A stretch of 64,000 nucleotides of DNA from the NCBI RefSeq assembly GCF_910592395.1, contig NC_088311.1:21245695-21309694 (forward strand). The letters are read 5' to 3'. Position 1 is the stretch's first letter, and each line of letters begins with the position of its first letter. Positions 46,221 to 60,100 of this stretch are shown here, piece by piece. The notes below the pieces were generated by a model. The model ran no database searches and was not told the DNA's origin. It was given only the letters and a program-made list of their open reading frames with translations. The position numbers and the translations under genes were made by a program. This stretch comes from Lineus longissimus. Its lineage: Eukaryota > Nemertea > Pilidiophora > Heteronemertea > Lineidae.

Positions 46221-48146
46221 CGTAAAAGACTAGGATCAAATGTGGCAGCCTGAAAGTGAAATGAGTCAATTAGTTGACGGACACAAATGCCAATATATCT
46301 CTCTGGAATTGAAATCTTAAATTCGGATAGAAACAGCATCAAAATTGGCAAACCAATAATACGAATAATAGTAGCAATGGGTATATTAAGTCAACTTAGG
46401 CTGTTTGACGTGTTCCGAGTGAACGCATTTGTTTTTTTTGGGCTCCGATTTGTCTTTGTCGAAAGGACAATACCATCATTAAAAGGCAGTCTGAGATATC
46501 ATCATAAAATGTCGTCTTGGGAATGGTCATCCAGAAATTTTGAGGGGAAAGTATGGCTCTAACCATGTCCATGCTGATGCGTCACCTGATCTGATCCGAG
46601 GTGGTGAGAGCCAGAGGGCCGGTTGGGACAAAGGTGATCCACGTATTGACGTATTCTCTTCAGCTCTACACTGTTGAATTTTTCAGATACGAATACGATA
46701 CAGATACTAGGCTAGATAGGGTGAAAATTTACAATCTCCCGATCACAAATGGCGTGGTTTGATTGCATTCTCAAGGCCAAGGCAAGGGACAAGGGTTAAA
46801 CAACGGCACCCCTTATTTCGTCAATTGATGTCCTTTTTTGGGCCGTGATCGGGGACTGTAAACGCGTTCCCAAGATACAGTCACCCAGTCATTCACTGAC
46901 AATCACTAATGTCATCAATGTCAATCTGCAGTGGCCAGTACTAGGGTAGGCCAGTACATGCAATGCATGCATCATGTAAAGAATAGTCAATAGATAGTGG
47001 CAAGGCTTTGGCAAGTGGGTTGGGTCATCTGGCCAAAATATGACCAAGTTTGAATGCCGTTTATAGCGCTTCCTGTCACATTCTAAGTTGTTACTGATGA
47101 TTTTCGTTCAGTTGATAATGTTGGGCATACGTACCGATCAAAAGCATCGGTCATTTACCGTACAATTGCAGGCAAAATCGGTTTTTATGGGGGGTTTTGA
47201 TAACCAGGCCCCAATATTTAAGAGCAGCTGCCGTATGGTGAATCTTTCTTGAATCATAAATGTCCTGCGGCAGTGACATTTACATCGCGAGTCGGAGAAT
47301 GACGTCATCATCGCGGGAAATTCAAATTTTACTTATTTTGCATGCGCGTTAACAGCTTGCGCTTGCATTAGCACGATAGTTTATTAATGCCCTGTCTACT
47401 TTCTCGGGTTGAGATAGAGGGGTCACACTATTCTGTCTGTTTTCCAAATTTAAGATAAAGAAATCTTAGAATTTTCCCTGCTTTAGACTCCCGGGGCAGT
47501 CCATTTCATCATACTAACCATATTATCGCATTCGACGAGGCCGGTCCACTGCGTCTGGAGTGTAACTCTCTAATTTAGTGTAACTCTTTAATTTCTACTC
47601 TCTTTGGTTGAGACTGAGACAGTCTACTGTACTGTCTATTTTCTCAGGATGTGAAAGCGAAGTGTCAGTTATCTTGTCTACTCTCTTGGGTTGATATAGA
47701 GACTGTCTGCCATCCTGTCTAGTTTCTCAGGTTATCCTGTCTATTATCTCTAGGGTTGAGAAAAAGACAGTCAACTATCCTTTTTTCTTTCTCAGGTTGA
47801 GATGGAGAAATCTAACCATCCTGTCCAAATTTTGGGTAGAGATGTCTTAGTAGGCCTGTCCTTATACTATCTATTCCCTCGGTTGGGAAGTAATCTGTCT
47901 TCAGTTGAGATGGAGACGTCTTTAGTACTCTTTCCATGTCTTCTCTTGGGGTAGCGAATGTCTTCTCTTAGGGTAGGGAAGTCTTACTCTCCATGTCTAC
48001 CTTACATCTCAACTTGATAGGAGATATCGGACACTCAACTGATTATGTCCCAAATAGCAATCTAAAGCAGACGACCTATTCAAAGCGGATGAATACAATT
48101 AACGTGGCCTATATAAGACCGAGGAGCCCCAAGAGCCCAGCAGATC
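46221..48146. promoter_or_regulatory. Divergent region between SLC44A1 and peroxidasin
   Basis: This 1.9 kb separates the start codons of two head-to-head genes. It must hold a noncoding first exon of the transporter, because an acceptor precedes its first coding exon, and the promoters of both. No core element is clear. From about 47380 to 48010 a degenerate tandem repeat of roughly 50-60 bp is visible, with recurring phrases such as TGTCTA.TTTCTC.GGTTGAGAT.GAGA. Confidence 0.45.
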
Positions 48147-51100
48147 ATGAAGTGTTCTCGTCGGGTTAGGATCACAATGCAATCCTTGTTGTATTTGGCC
48201 ATCCTTCTGAGCCTGGCATCCCAGGCTGCTGTAGCCTGTCCAGGAAGATGTCTTTGCTTTAGGACCACTGTTCGTTGCATGTTTTTGCAGTTGGATAACA
48301 TACCAGAGAACATCCCAACTCGGACTACTATCCTGTAAGTATACTTGTCTATTAGCCTGCACTTACTTGCCAACCATTATGCTATCACTATCAGCTGATT
48401 GTCATTGTTAGTGGCGCATAGGCCTATCCGGTTTGAAAAGCTATAGACAAGTGTATGCAACTAATGTATATACTTTATAGTACCTTAACTCATGAATTGT
48501 ACCTTAAGCCAAGGTATTACAAATTCATCCACTTAAAGCTGGCTTCATCTTCCTCTATTGCACTATTCTCTGTCTAGCTTTGTTGGCCTCTGATATATGG
48601 ACAAAGACATTTTTGTCTAGGCTGGCCTGATACAAAAATGTCTTTGTCCTTTAAATATCGCACTGTTATTCCATAGTGCTGCATCATTCACTTCAAGGTT
48701 AGTTGAATAATTTGTCAAAGGTTTCCTGATATCATAATCTCTTCATTTAGTGACATATACTATTTTCAAACAAATATCACAGAATGACATAGCATTTGTG
48801 ACATTAACATTGGTCCTGAGACCAAAGGACCCAGAGGTTCTTGAAACCATTTTCTTTTCTAAGCAAATCTCCAGGGCAATCACTCAAAATTTAATGTAAA
48901 CCTTCAACCGCTAGTCAAGAATCCCAAAGCATTCATGATACATGTACTTTCAACGGACAGTCAGATTTCTAATGATATTGATAATCATAATTTACCTAAT
49001 ACCACCTGATTAGCCCTGATACTGGCAAATATATTGAAAGAATGCTCATTATATCATTAAAACTATTTGATGATTGGTTTGATATGACCTCCTAAATCCT
49101 TTTATGTATGTCCAAAGTTTTAAAACCCCACTAAGAATACAAAAAATCAAGATGAAGTATCTGTTACGGCAATTATCAAATAATTTTTTGGACATGCTTC
49201 ACATGAAAAATTGAAATGTTGCCATTTTTGTGTGCCCAATGACCAAGTAGATCTCATGGTTTGTCACTGGGTGGGCATCTTGCCTTCTCTCATCTCTGCC
49301 TCCAAGAGTATCTTAGTGGCAGCTTTCAGTTAAACATTCTCTAGATACATTGGAAGAACAATATTTAAGATTGTGATCAGACCAAAATGTGTTGTGACCA
49401 TCACATATATTGGAAGCCTGATTATAATGAGAAAAAGCAGATTTTTTTGTTGCATTTAGAATTTAAGTCCATCATGAATTGCTTTCACGTAAAACCTCAT
49501 GGTCATCACAATGTAAGCTAGCCTCATAATAGGAATGAACCTACTTCTTCAGACAAGATAAGAATGCCAAAGCAATGTCATGAATAGTTTCTGTCCAATA
49601 TTCTTCCATTGTGAGGCAACTTAAAGAAATCATTGATCATTAGGTTATGTTCCCATCAGTGTCCCAAATGTCTGGATTAGCCTTCTAAATGTCACTCTGA
49701 TTTCGCTTACTTTGTCCCTTAATTGTTAGGTTCTTTTAACCAACTTGTGATATACCAATAGGAAAAGCCATTAAGAATCGTTTTACTCAATGTTTGTGTG
49801 AAAAATAAAGTGGTTGATGGGTTCAGGTGTACAGCTCTTGTTGCAAACTTGCTAAGTGCATGTGAAAAAAACATTCTCAGAGGAAAGGGCAAGAGCAAAC
49901 CATATGGTGGAGTGCAATGCAGTGACTTTGGTCATTTGTTCTGTTAAGTGCCTTTCATCATCTTATGATATGCCATTGTGATACAAATTTCTTGCTATGT
50001 TGCTTTAAAAGAGTGTCCTGGTCTAAACGCTGTTAAGGGTTTGCAGTAATGTTGAAAGTATGGCTAATAACTTTGTAGCTACAGGTATTGTTTTCGACAC
50101 TGATTCCGTGCTATCGTATGCCAATTGTATTAAGTTACTGTTCAAACTTACTGTCTGCAAATTTGCTAACATTTTTGTTCCTTTAAAATAATTGCTTAGT
50201 CCATTGTCTTGTTGTCAATAAGTTTTTATAGCTGTACTGTAAACATTGTTTATACCTACGTACTGATATGCTGTTAAATCCTTTCTGAGAGGTCAATGGT
50301 CCTGCTTGCATGACTTCCATACTCCGAGGTAGTTGCACCTAATAATGTTTGTTGGTTGTGCATCTTCATCAAATCCTTTCTGGAACATGTATAACTGAAT
50401 TTCTGAGGATATGCAGTCTTCATCAAATCCCAGTGCCTGCTGAGCTGGGACAATCCTCTTTGTCCACTGGGTATGGAATGTCCTTGAGACTGATCTCATG
50501 TGCCCCATGGCAAGGAATCTAATCGATCAGACTGAGACTGGTTTCACCTAGTTTTTGTGGGCTGTGCATCTATAACAAATCCTCTCTGGCCTGTTTAGCT
50601 GATGCAACTTCCTTATCCCACTGGGCACAGAATGTCCTTCAGACTAATCTCACCTGCCACATTGCAAAGAACAAACCACTGAGCATTTTTACAGCCATGG
50701 TGCAATGTGTAGCTTTTGTTGACTCTCTGTTGTGACAAGGGTTCAGGACAGTCACCTCCAGCTGTAATAATCATGGAAAGTTCAAGAATGCAACTGTCTG
50801 GGGATATTGAAAGTGTTGGAGGAAAATGGTAGGGATTGGATGCTGAGGAATCTGGAGGTCACGGGTTCAATTCATGCTGAGAACATGCTGCAAGGAAGAG
50901 CTCGGAGGAATGAACGAATGTTGTAAAGACTCAGACGTGTTCCTTGCCAGCGGTAGAAGCATGACCATAGCTCTAAACCTCAAGGAACATTGGGATGTCC
51001 TGTAAATATGACTCGGTGGTCTTTTCTTGCTGATATGTCCCTATTTTCATTTCATAATAACACCCAGTAGATCTTAAGAACATGGGGTGATATGAATAAA

Positions 51101-54100
51101 GAATAGCAAATGCTTTTACTCTGGTTTTGTACAGGAAGGCCTAGTGTAAATGGACATGGAGATTTAGATAAAAGCATTTGCTAGTCTTTATTCATATCAC
51201 CCATGATTCTATCCTATTTTGACCAGCTGCAGCCCTGGTCTTGGTGGTTACTCCACTAACTCCCATTTTCATGTCAAACAGCAGATTTTGAAAGACTGTT
51301 GCCTACCAACAATTTTTCCTATCAAATAGGCCGTGGCCCTATTTCAATGGTACTGTTCAGCACGTTAATATTTCTCCATGCCTTTAAAATTCAATTAAGA
51401 AAACTTGAACAGGTTATGTATGAAGTACCTTTGAGTACATCATTGAAAAGTCCTCACGATTGAGATATCTGAAGTCGTGAACTCTCCTCTTTGCTGACGT
51501 CCAATCAACTGTTGTTCAACTGTTCAGATGAAAAGAAACCTGTCACAAGGAGTGGGTACTCTTCTCCTTTGATATCTCAACAGGTTTCCCTTTATATGTG
51601 TTTGCATTGCCCTCTCAAGGCTTATGGAAGTTTATCAAATATCCCACCTTTAACTCCTTTCAAGCTGTTAAATGCAATAGTAAGGGAATTTGATGTTCAA
51701 ATACCTTCTGCAACAGGCTCGTAAGAAAATATTAGCAGCATGCAAGCCTGGATGTTGCTGGTTGAATGCTTGGTAGGACCATCGCTGTTTATCTTTGTGT
51801 CTTTTGGCAAACACATCTTCTGCACATGCCCTTCATTGCTTTGTTGGAAATAGCAATTATAGGAGGAACAAAAAACTTGTTTGGAGTCAGATGTCATTTG
51901 GGGTTAACCAGAAAGATGTTAGAGGATTCATCATAAAAAGATCAAGTGTTTTAACATTTGTATTTCTGTGTCGGTTTTGTTTTGACAAGTTTATGCGTGC
52001 AGTTCTTTATATATCATTTGTATATAGCCCAGCAGGAGTATGTCAGAGACATAAAAATAATATTGTCATAATATGTCCACGACACTTTCATATTAAGATT
52101 CTTGTACGTGATAATGTTCTGCTGCTTCAAAGTTTCCTTGACTTTTCTGGCGTACTTTGCACTCAAAGAAAAAATGATTTTTGAACTTTTGAAAAACCGG
52201 TTTCGGCTAACACAAATATGTACCCCAAGAGGTTTATCAGCAAAATTAGTAACCGATTATGGTTTTTCAGGATACAGGTTTGCGTAAATACGTACTAATT
52301 ATAGATTTCAGTTGCATAGACGGATACACAAATACTATAGTGAACATATTTCAGCGGCAAATTCATATGCATAATAACTACACTTAACGGCACAACTGCA
52401 TTTCTATTTTCCTGGACCACAGGAGTAATTATGAACAGTGTACCCCTTTAAAAGTGTGTGCGTCTCCAACCTGTACGTCCTTGTCATTTATGTCATTAGG
52501 TCCGCGTTTCCTGTGAAGGAAATGCCAATCGCTGGGAATCTTCCTTGAGGAAAAGTTTAAACAAGTGCACAAGGGATCAATCTGTTAACCTTTCTGCCAA
52601 ATTTCACCCATTGTGATATTCCTAAATCGAAGAAACAACACTTTAAGTCATGCTAGGCCTTTTTATGTGACTGACTGTCCTTAAATCCTGTTATTAGAAG
52701 GGCTTAGCCTCCGCCACACGCTCCATAGGCCTAAAAACATGTCTTTCCTTTCAAAACAAGCTAAAGAGGCGAAAGGCCTTTTGACAAAAATATCTTTGTC
52801 AAGAAGAGAAGCCAGGGGCAGGGTCCTGACATGTAAATTGCTAGGTAAATGGGATGAATTGTGTACAAACAATTGCCTGTAAACCATGTTAATGATAGGA
52901 GAGACCCCTGTCGGAGACTTTGTGTAACTAAAGCTGACCTACCTGGTTCTTGCCTTTAGTCTCCCTTTAACATTCCACACTATGGTAGGTCTCCTTGAAA
53001 GCTGTCTGGCCCCTCAGGCACATTGGTTTTAATTTGATTATTTGATTGATCTGAGAAATTACAGTTGTACTCGTAATGATATTGGTAATTCTGCATTATG
53101 TTACAAAGGCCTGTGTACACTAGTAAAATATTTTTCTATCATAATTAAGAATAGATATAGGTACTTGTTGAAATCTTAAGTACAGTAAACACATTCAAAA
53201 GATTAATAGGTTACATTCAAGAGAGAAACCCTTGCTGCAGGTGATGTGGATAGCAGATCATGGCCCCGTGGCGAGCTGGTGATGTGAATGGCACGTCATG
53301 CCCCACCAAAATTTCCGTTCTTCTTGATTTTTGTTGCATTTAATTGCTGCAGCTTGGAAATTACAAGTTGCTGCAATAAATTGCAAGTCTTCGTCGGTAT
53401 TTAAGCCCCTCCTACAAAATGACCCCTATGTATTGTCATGAACCAACTGAACTTTGGCATTTGCAAATGTAAAATTATTTGACGAAAGACTTTAGCTCTT
53501 TGCTATGCTCTGAAATTCTCATTTGTATTTCTCTTATTGCATGTGTGTTTGTAAGACTACTATCTCTGGCGCTGTTTCTGGAGACATGTCTGATTGTCAT
53601 TTATGTCTGAATATCGAGGGATTAAATATTGTGTTCTGTCTGATACTATTACGTAACTGAGCTTATTTGTAGATAACCTGGGTGGATAATTGACAACACT
53701 CAAATTTGCTATGGCAGACACAGCGAAACACTTAAAATATTTTTTGTGACAGAAGCAAACACTTTAGGTTTTGTGTTCAAATAAAACCTGCACTTGTTGT
53801 GAAAAAAGTAGATGACTTAAAAAAACTAGTTGACTTTAATGTTATTGGACAGATATCTTTATGGTTGATGTTTTGTGGAGCAAAAACGACACAAACAAAC
53901 ACTTGACTGATCTTTTGAGAAAGTTATGTCTCGTATGAAATTTTGGAATGTTTTGGGGCCAGACATATTAAAGTTTTTTCAAAAATTTTTGTGGATCATA
54001 AAAAAAATTTGGCATTTAGAGGGAGTATTGAAAAAGCCTGCTTGGTGATAATGATGAGGTGGTATTTGCGATTAAATTGTCTTTGTCATTAAGGTGTTCA

Positions 54101-57100
54101 ATGCTTCCTGAGTATTTCCTGATGAACTGAAGGAATTCATGGACAATTCTCTTAGCTTTAACCAGGATACCTCTGAGTACCCAATTATTGACTATTTATA
54201 GTCATATCCTCATAAATAGTTGTACAAAATGAAGAGTTCCTGTGTAGGCTTTGTGGTTAATTTGCTCGTAATTACCCGGGCAGGCTTGTCGAAGTCTTTG
54301 TTTGGATATGTCCTTAAGGCCATAAATATGGCCATTACATTACTTCATCACGATTTAAGTCTCAAATAAATATTGATTATGAGATAACGGTAATAGTTGG
54401 GGTCTATAAAGCTGTCTGTGTAAAATGCAGGTTCGACACAACTCCCCCCCTCATGCAGAAGACAAGTGATCAAGTAGCCCACCTCGGATAAGAAGGATTG
54501 AATGTCCAAGGAGTGAATACAAGAAGAAGAAGAAGAAGAAGGAGGAGAAGGAGATAATTCCCCTGTCAGGCACAGATCTGGCTGCAGGGGGATGAACTAA
54601 CTCTACTGTAAACCTCTTTGGAGCCCACCCCAAATCTTGGACTCACTCCTGCCTGATTCTCTAAACGGCTCAATTTTTGCCCCTCTTTGCTAAAAAAGCT
54701 TACTTGACAAATAATGATCACTGGTTTTACATTAACCTGCAGACGAGCAACGTTTAATTGACAATTGTTGCTGGACAAAGTGATAAAAATTGCTGGTTCA
54801 GTGGGCACTTTAGTGATGACAATAACAAGAAAGAGTCCTTAGAGCTAGGGAAAGGTGAAAAAGATCCGGGTTGTTGGGAAAGAGAGAAATTGTTTAGGTA
54901 CACCCTGCAGTTCGTCTCCATTTCTACCCATTGAAAGGACAAAAACTGGAATGGCGTCGATGGACTGGAATAATTGTTTAAATTAGACAGACACAATCTG
55001 TGCAAGTGCCTGAAATAAGTATGGTAATCATTTAAACTCAACTTGATCAAATTTGGTTTGAACGTTTAAGGGTCTAATTATGGTCTCGTGTGGAGGTGAT
55101 ACTAGTGTCTCCCTTTGTGACATGGCTGCCCAGGTCTTTCAAGATCAAGTGTTGACTTAAAAGCCTTGTTGTGTTAGTTATATTGAATTTGAAGACTGTC
55201 TGCGGGAGTCCCGGGATATGACCAATTTTCATATTAAGTTAAAGTTAAAGTGTCCGTTCAAGTTGATTTCAACACTTAGTAGGCCTATAGATTTGTATCA
55301 TTAAAGCTGAATTGCATTCACAAACCCCCAGTGAACAAGTTAGAAAGTAAATTAGGCAAGACAGGGCTGGAAGACCAATCCAAATATGAGAGATCCATCT
55401 GTATATTATATTCGCGCTTGGCTTCGAGGAGGTGCCCTTCTAAAAAGAACATTTCAAAAATATTCTGGACAGAGGGGAAATGGCTGAGTTTTGATATGAA
55501 AATATTTGTCATATATAACTCCAGTTTAGGGGCTGACCTTGCAGAAGAGTTCAACAAGTTTTCAAGTTGCTGCAGCTGCAAAACCTATCAGACTCTCCAG
55601 CAAGGGCCCGCCCCAGGAAAGGCCCAGGCCCTGACCTGGTAGCTCCGTATCATGGTTTATTACTGGGGTTTCTCTCTTGTCAATAGCAGGTACCCACTCA
55701 GAAATGTCAACTGAAGCAAACACCTTATTTTGTCCAATGATGCAAAAAGATACCTCCTGAAAGATATGCCACAAGTGGTCACTTATAGAGCTACAAGTTG
55801 ATATTGACACCAGCTGGAGCTGAATAAATGGCTTATATAATACCACCCAAAAGTATAATGGTCTCTTCACTGTCACAAGATGGATGTTGAACTCTGTGAA
55901 TCGTGCTTCACGATGTTACATCCCTTCGACCTGTTCCATTGTCAGGTAATATGCGGTCAAAGTGCCTGGAGAGAGCGTTGGGTGAATTATTGTAAATGGA
56001 GGATTGTGGTTCATAAAATTCATGGAAGCATGAAAGCAAAGAGTGGCCCTGATGATTGTGTCGGATGGTGAAACCGAACCGTTAATGACATTTTCATGGG
56101 ACACAAGGGGGGAGGTAAATGATCAGGTCATCTCCAGTGCTGCTCTCATATAATGGATCCAGGGTGGTCATCCTCAAGACTTGCTCCTTCTAATGGACCC
56201 AGGGTGGTCATCTTCAAGGCTGGCTCTTCCTAATGGACCCAGGGTGGTCATCCTCAAGGCTTGCTCTTCCTAATGGACCCAGGGTGGTCATCCGCAAGGC
56301 TGGCTCTTCCTAATGGACCCAGGATGGTCATCTTCAAGGCTGGCTCTTCCTAATGGACCCAGGGTGGTCATCCTCAAGGCTGGCTCTTCCTAATGGACCC
56401 AGGATGGTCATCTTCAAGGCTGGCTCTTCCTAATGGACCCAGGGTGGTCATCCTCAAGGCTGCTCTTCCTAATGGACCCAGGGTGGTAATCCTCAAGGCT
56501 GGCTCTTCCTAATGGACCCATGGTGGTCATACTCAAGGCTGGCTCTTCCTAATGGACCCATGGTGGTCATACTCAAGGCTAGCTCTTCCTAATGGACCCA
56601 GGGTGGTCATCCACAAGGCTGGCTCTTCCTAATGGACCCAGGGTGATCATCCTCAAGGCTGGCTCTTCCTAATGGACCCAGGGTGGTCATCCTCAAGGCT
56701 GGCTCTTCCTAAATGACCCAGGGTGGTCATCCTCAAGGCTGGCTCTTCCTAATAGACCCAGGGTGGTCATCCTCAAGGCTGGCTCTTCCTAATGGACCCA
56801 GGGTGGTCATCCTCAAGGCTGGCTCTTCCTAATGGACCCAGGGTGGTCATGTTCAGTACTGCTTCTTCATGACCAACCTGAGAAGGAGGTTGCTTCTTCG
56901 GGGATTTCCCATATCATGATGTCACAGACATCGGCTGTAGACCGAGCCCCAGTCCTCTGTCTCCTCTGTTTTGACATTGTCCTCCAAAGGACAACAGAAA
57001 TGGAAAGATTCCTAGAGAACCTTAAAATCACAGTTCTTTGGACATCATTTTCTCACGGAAAATTTGCCCTGAATTGTGTGTCACATCTGCATCCCCCAAT

Positions 57101-60100
57101 GAGAGCAGGTGCAGAAAAATACTCTTACGTAGAATCCTAGGCCTTTTTGATAAGGCCTATAGGCATGTTAGCCGAGTTATAATTGATGTCAAATTGGTAG
57201 GTCGTATTTCATCGGCTTTTGATGGCCATTATTCTATGATATTTTGGAATGCGAAGAAGGAACAGTAGAATAATAGAGTGCTTTATTGGGGCTGTCTGGA
57301 ATCATAAATGGTAAATATGACAAGCTTTAAAAGGTCAAGGTAATCCAGTTGCATGTGTCCCAGGTTCTCTCTGTCCCATTGCTTGGGGAAGGTTGGGGGG
57401 TTGCAATTAGTTTGTCGGGATCTGCCCAATTACAATGTCAGAAAGTACCCAACCTTGCCAAATAAGTCATAGCTCTGGATGCTTTAGCTGGTAAATTTCC
57501 AAAAAATAGTCATTTGCCACATTAGGGGTTGATTTCTGGGTCGATTGGAAGTTACCAGAAGAGGGAACTGCGTGACAATCTGTATATTTACTCAGCTGAT
57601 GGCCCTCAGTCATCGGACTGAGTCCGGGTTGATCTGATATTCTGCCATGGATACACAATTGTCCCAATCAAAAGTTGAAACACTCCTGAACATTTTATCA
57701 TAGTCCCTTTAATATTTGATGGAAACAGGATCTGTCTGCACCAGACCAACCCAAAGAAGACAATATGTCGAAATGTGATGCCTTCCTGTCGATATTTTGG
57801 GTGAGCCAATTGGGCACTTGCATGTTCTCTGTCCGAAAATATCAAGCTCTTTGTTACTAAATGGCCATGAATGTGAAGAAAGGTGTCAAGATTTTCTGAC
57901 CTGGGCATGTTTCTCTGGAGGTTGAGCATATGCTCTGAATAGCACAAGCTGGTCATCTCGGGTTGAGTACGGAGATCCCAGCTACCAGGGGTTGTATTTT
58001 CCAGATGCTACCTCTAGTGTAGTCCTTGTCAACTCATGCCATGTCTTGTTCAGTGATAACATTCCTCTGTTCATGCTGATAGCTAATGACATGAATGAGT
58101 TCGAGTTTTTCAGAGTTGCATTTAAGATCCTAATGGTTCACAGGCTTTATTTACCCTATAGTATATCAACTTGAAGAAGTCCAATTTATTTCTTATTGTT
58201 AGGGTATAATTTGAAGATGTGGCCTACTGCTGGGATCTGATACCACTCTTGTCAAACGGTGAAATAAAACCCTATTAGTGGAAAAAGGGGTGGAGCATTT
58301 AGACTCGGGATGATGTAATTCAAAATGCAAAGTTTTGTTCCTTTTATGCAGAGGTTCGAAATGGACTTCTGAGAAAAGTGCTGGGAACACCCAGCTTGTT
58401 CTAGCATAGAGCTAAGCTATTCAGTTTCTGGTACTGTATCACTGAAATTGAATAGGACAATAACTTAAACTTTAAGTCAAACATTTGTCTCACAATTTCC
58501 TTCTTTTGTCTTTCAGAGATCTAAGGTTTAACCGCATCAAGAATATAGTCCCGGGTGTTTTTAAAGGACTAAAGAATCTTAATACTCTGTAAGTATGTAC
58601 CTTTCATTCAGGTTTGTGTGTTATCAAAAGAGTAAGACCTAGTGATATTTTGAATTGTGTTGTTGAACCCTCTGCCAGCCTCTTCTTCTTCGGAACGCAC
58701 CCGCCGTCATGCAGCATTTTGAGTATTGATGCGAGAGAGTATTCCTCCTCCAATGGGCCTCATTAAATGGACGGAACGAACAGAATGAATGGCATATGAT
58801 GAAACTAACATGATGCCTAAAACAGTTGCAGAGATGATTTCCAGTTCAGCTTGTTCATTTCGTCAATTCCATTGCAGATCCCTCTATAAGGGGAGATGAA
58901 TGTTCGTGGTTATGTCAGTCAAGTTCAGTTAACAAGTATAGATTAAGCCATACTTGGTTATAATGATAGGAAGACATCTAGAGAGCTATTTATATGATTA
59001 ACAGTGCTCCAGGGTTGCCCGTTATCAGATTTAGACTCAAACTTCTGCCTGCATGGAATGTCTTGGAACATGTCCTAGGCAATCTATTGGTACGATTGGC
59101 GCGTCGCGTGTAATTCTTGGCTACAAATCCCCATGTCTAACCCACCGAGCATGTAGAATTTGCCATAACTAGGAAAATATTGCTAGACAAGAATTTCCTT
59201 CATTTAAACCAATTTATTTGCCAAACAGCTTGTGTGTCAAAAGGTTAAGGGTTGATTCTTATCATGAATTCTTGTCAGCCAAAAAATTCCAGCAGTTTTT
59301 GTGATTCTTGAACTTTAATTCCAAGAAATACGTTGCCCCAAGTCTTTGAAAAGAAATAATTTGAATAAGAGCATGCCATGATATCATTTCGAAGCCACAA
59401 AAATGGAAGCTGTTGTCTGAGGGGAAGGAGGTTGTGGCATCATGTGTCCGAAAATTAATGAAAAAATCTTACCAGAAGTTCTAGAAACCACAACGATTGA
59501 TATTGTCACAAAAACTAGATGAAAACCATGAAATCCATGAAAACTTGTTATGGCTTATTTTTACGCTGATACCCTGAGTTTAGTCCACAATAAAATGTTG
59601 ATATCCGTCTTGTTCATCTTGGACTAGAGGGGGAGGGGGTCCAAGGAGAGACGAACATGTTCATTTTTTAGGTTGACTTGTTTCCTTACTGCAGACACTT
59701 TCTCTTAAGTGCCATATACTGGGGAAGACCCCTGCAGTAAATAACATAGTAGGAGTGTTTACTCTCGTTTGACCGCTGATGTGTGGTCAACAACAGGATA
59801 GCTTTTTTAGAAGCTAAAACATTCTTGAAAAGTCAACCATCCTGTTTGACCCGGGCTAAAGAAGTCATTGCATTAGTACTGTTATATTGGCTGTTCCTCA
59901 GGCACTGTTGCAAACAAACACCAAATTCTTTAGATCTCTTGAAACTTTTAAGCTGTTTGTTTCTTACCGCCTACAGTCATCATTTGAAAGCACAAGTTTG
60001 TGTTCCAAAGTCTTCCTTAATTCCTTCACAAAAAAGGGCATTGCATGTCATGATTCCGTTAACTAAATATTCGTGAACTATTTTGACCTGTTAATGGCTA

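Larger units (their letters stand above)
48335..58516 (+). other. Peroxidasin intron 1 (about 10 kb)
   Basis: No other gene is supported on either strand. It contains an 18-bp-arm hairpin at 48599-48649, an imperfect duplication around 50350-50680 (GAATGTCCTT.AGACT.ATCTCA twice), foldback MITE copy 2, dispersed repeat copy 2, a GAA-type microsatellite near 54519-54552 and a 40-bp minisatellite at 56150-56860. Its length fits a first intron with regulatory content, which cannot be shown from sequence. Confidence 0.7.

Noticed and set aside
48080-48373. Two - strand frames over peroxidasin exon 1
   Set aside because: They are shadows of the signal-peptide exon, which has a donor, leader and LRRNT cysteines on the + strand.
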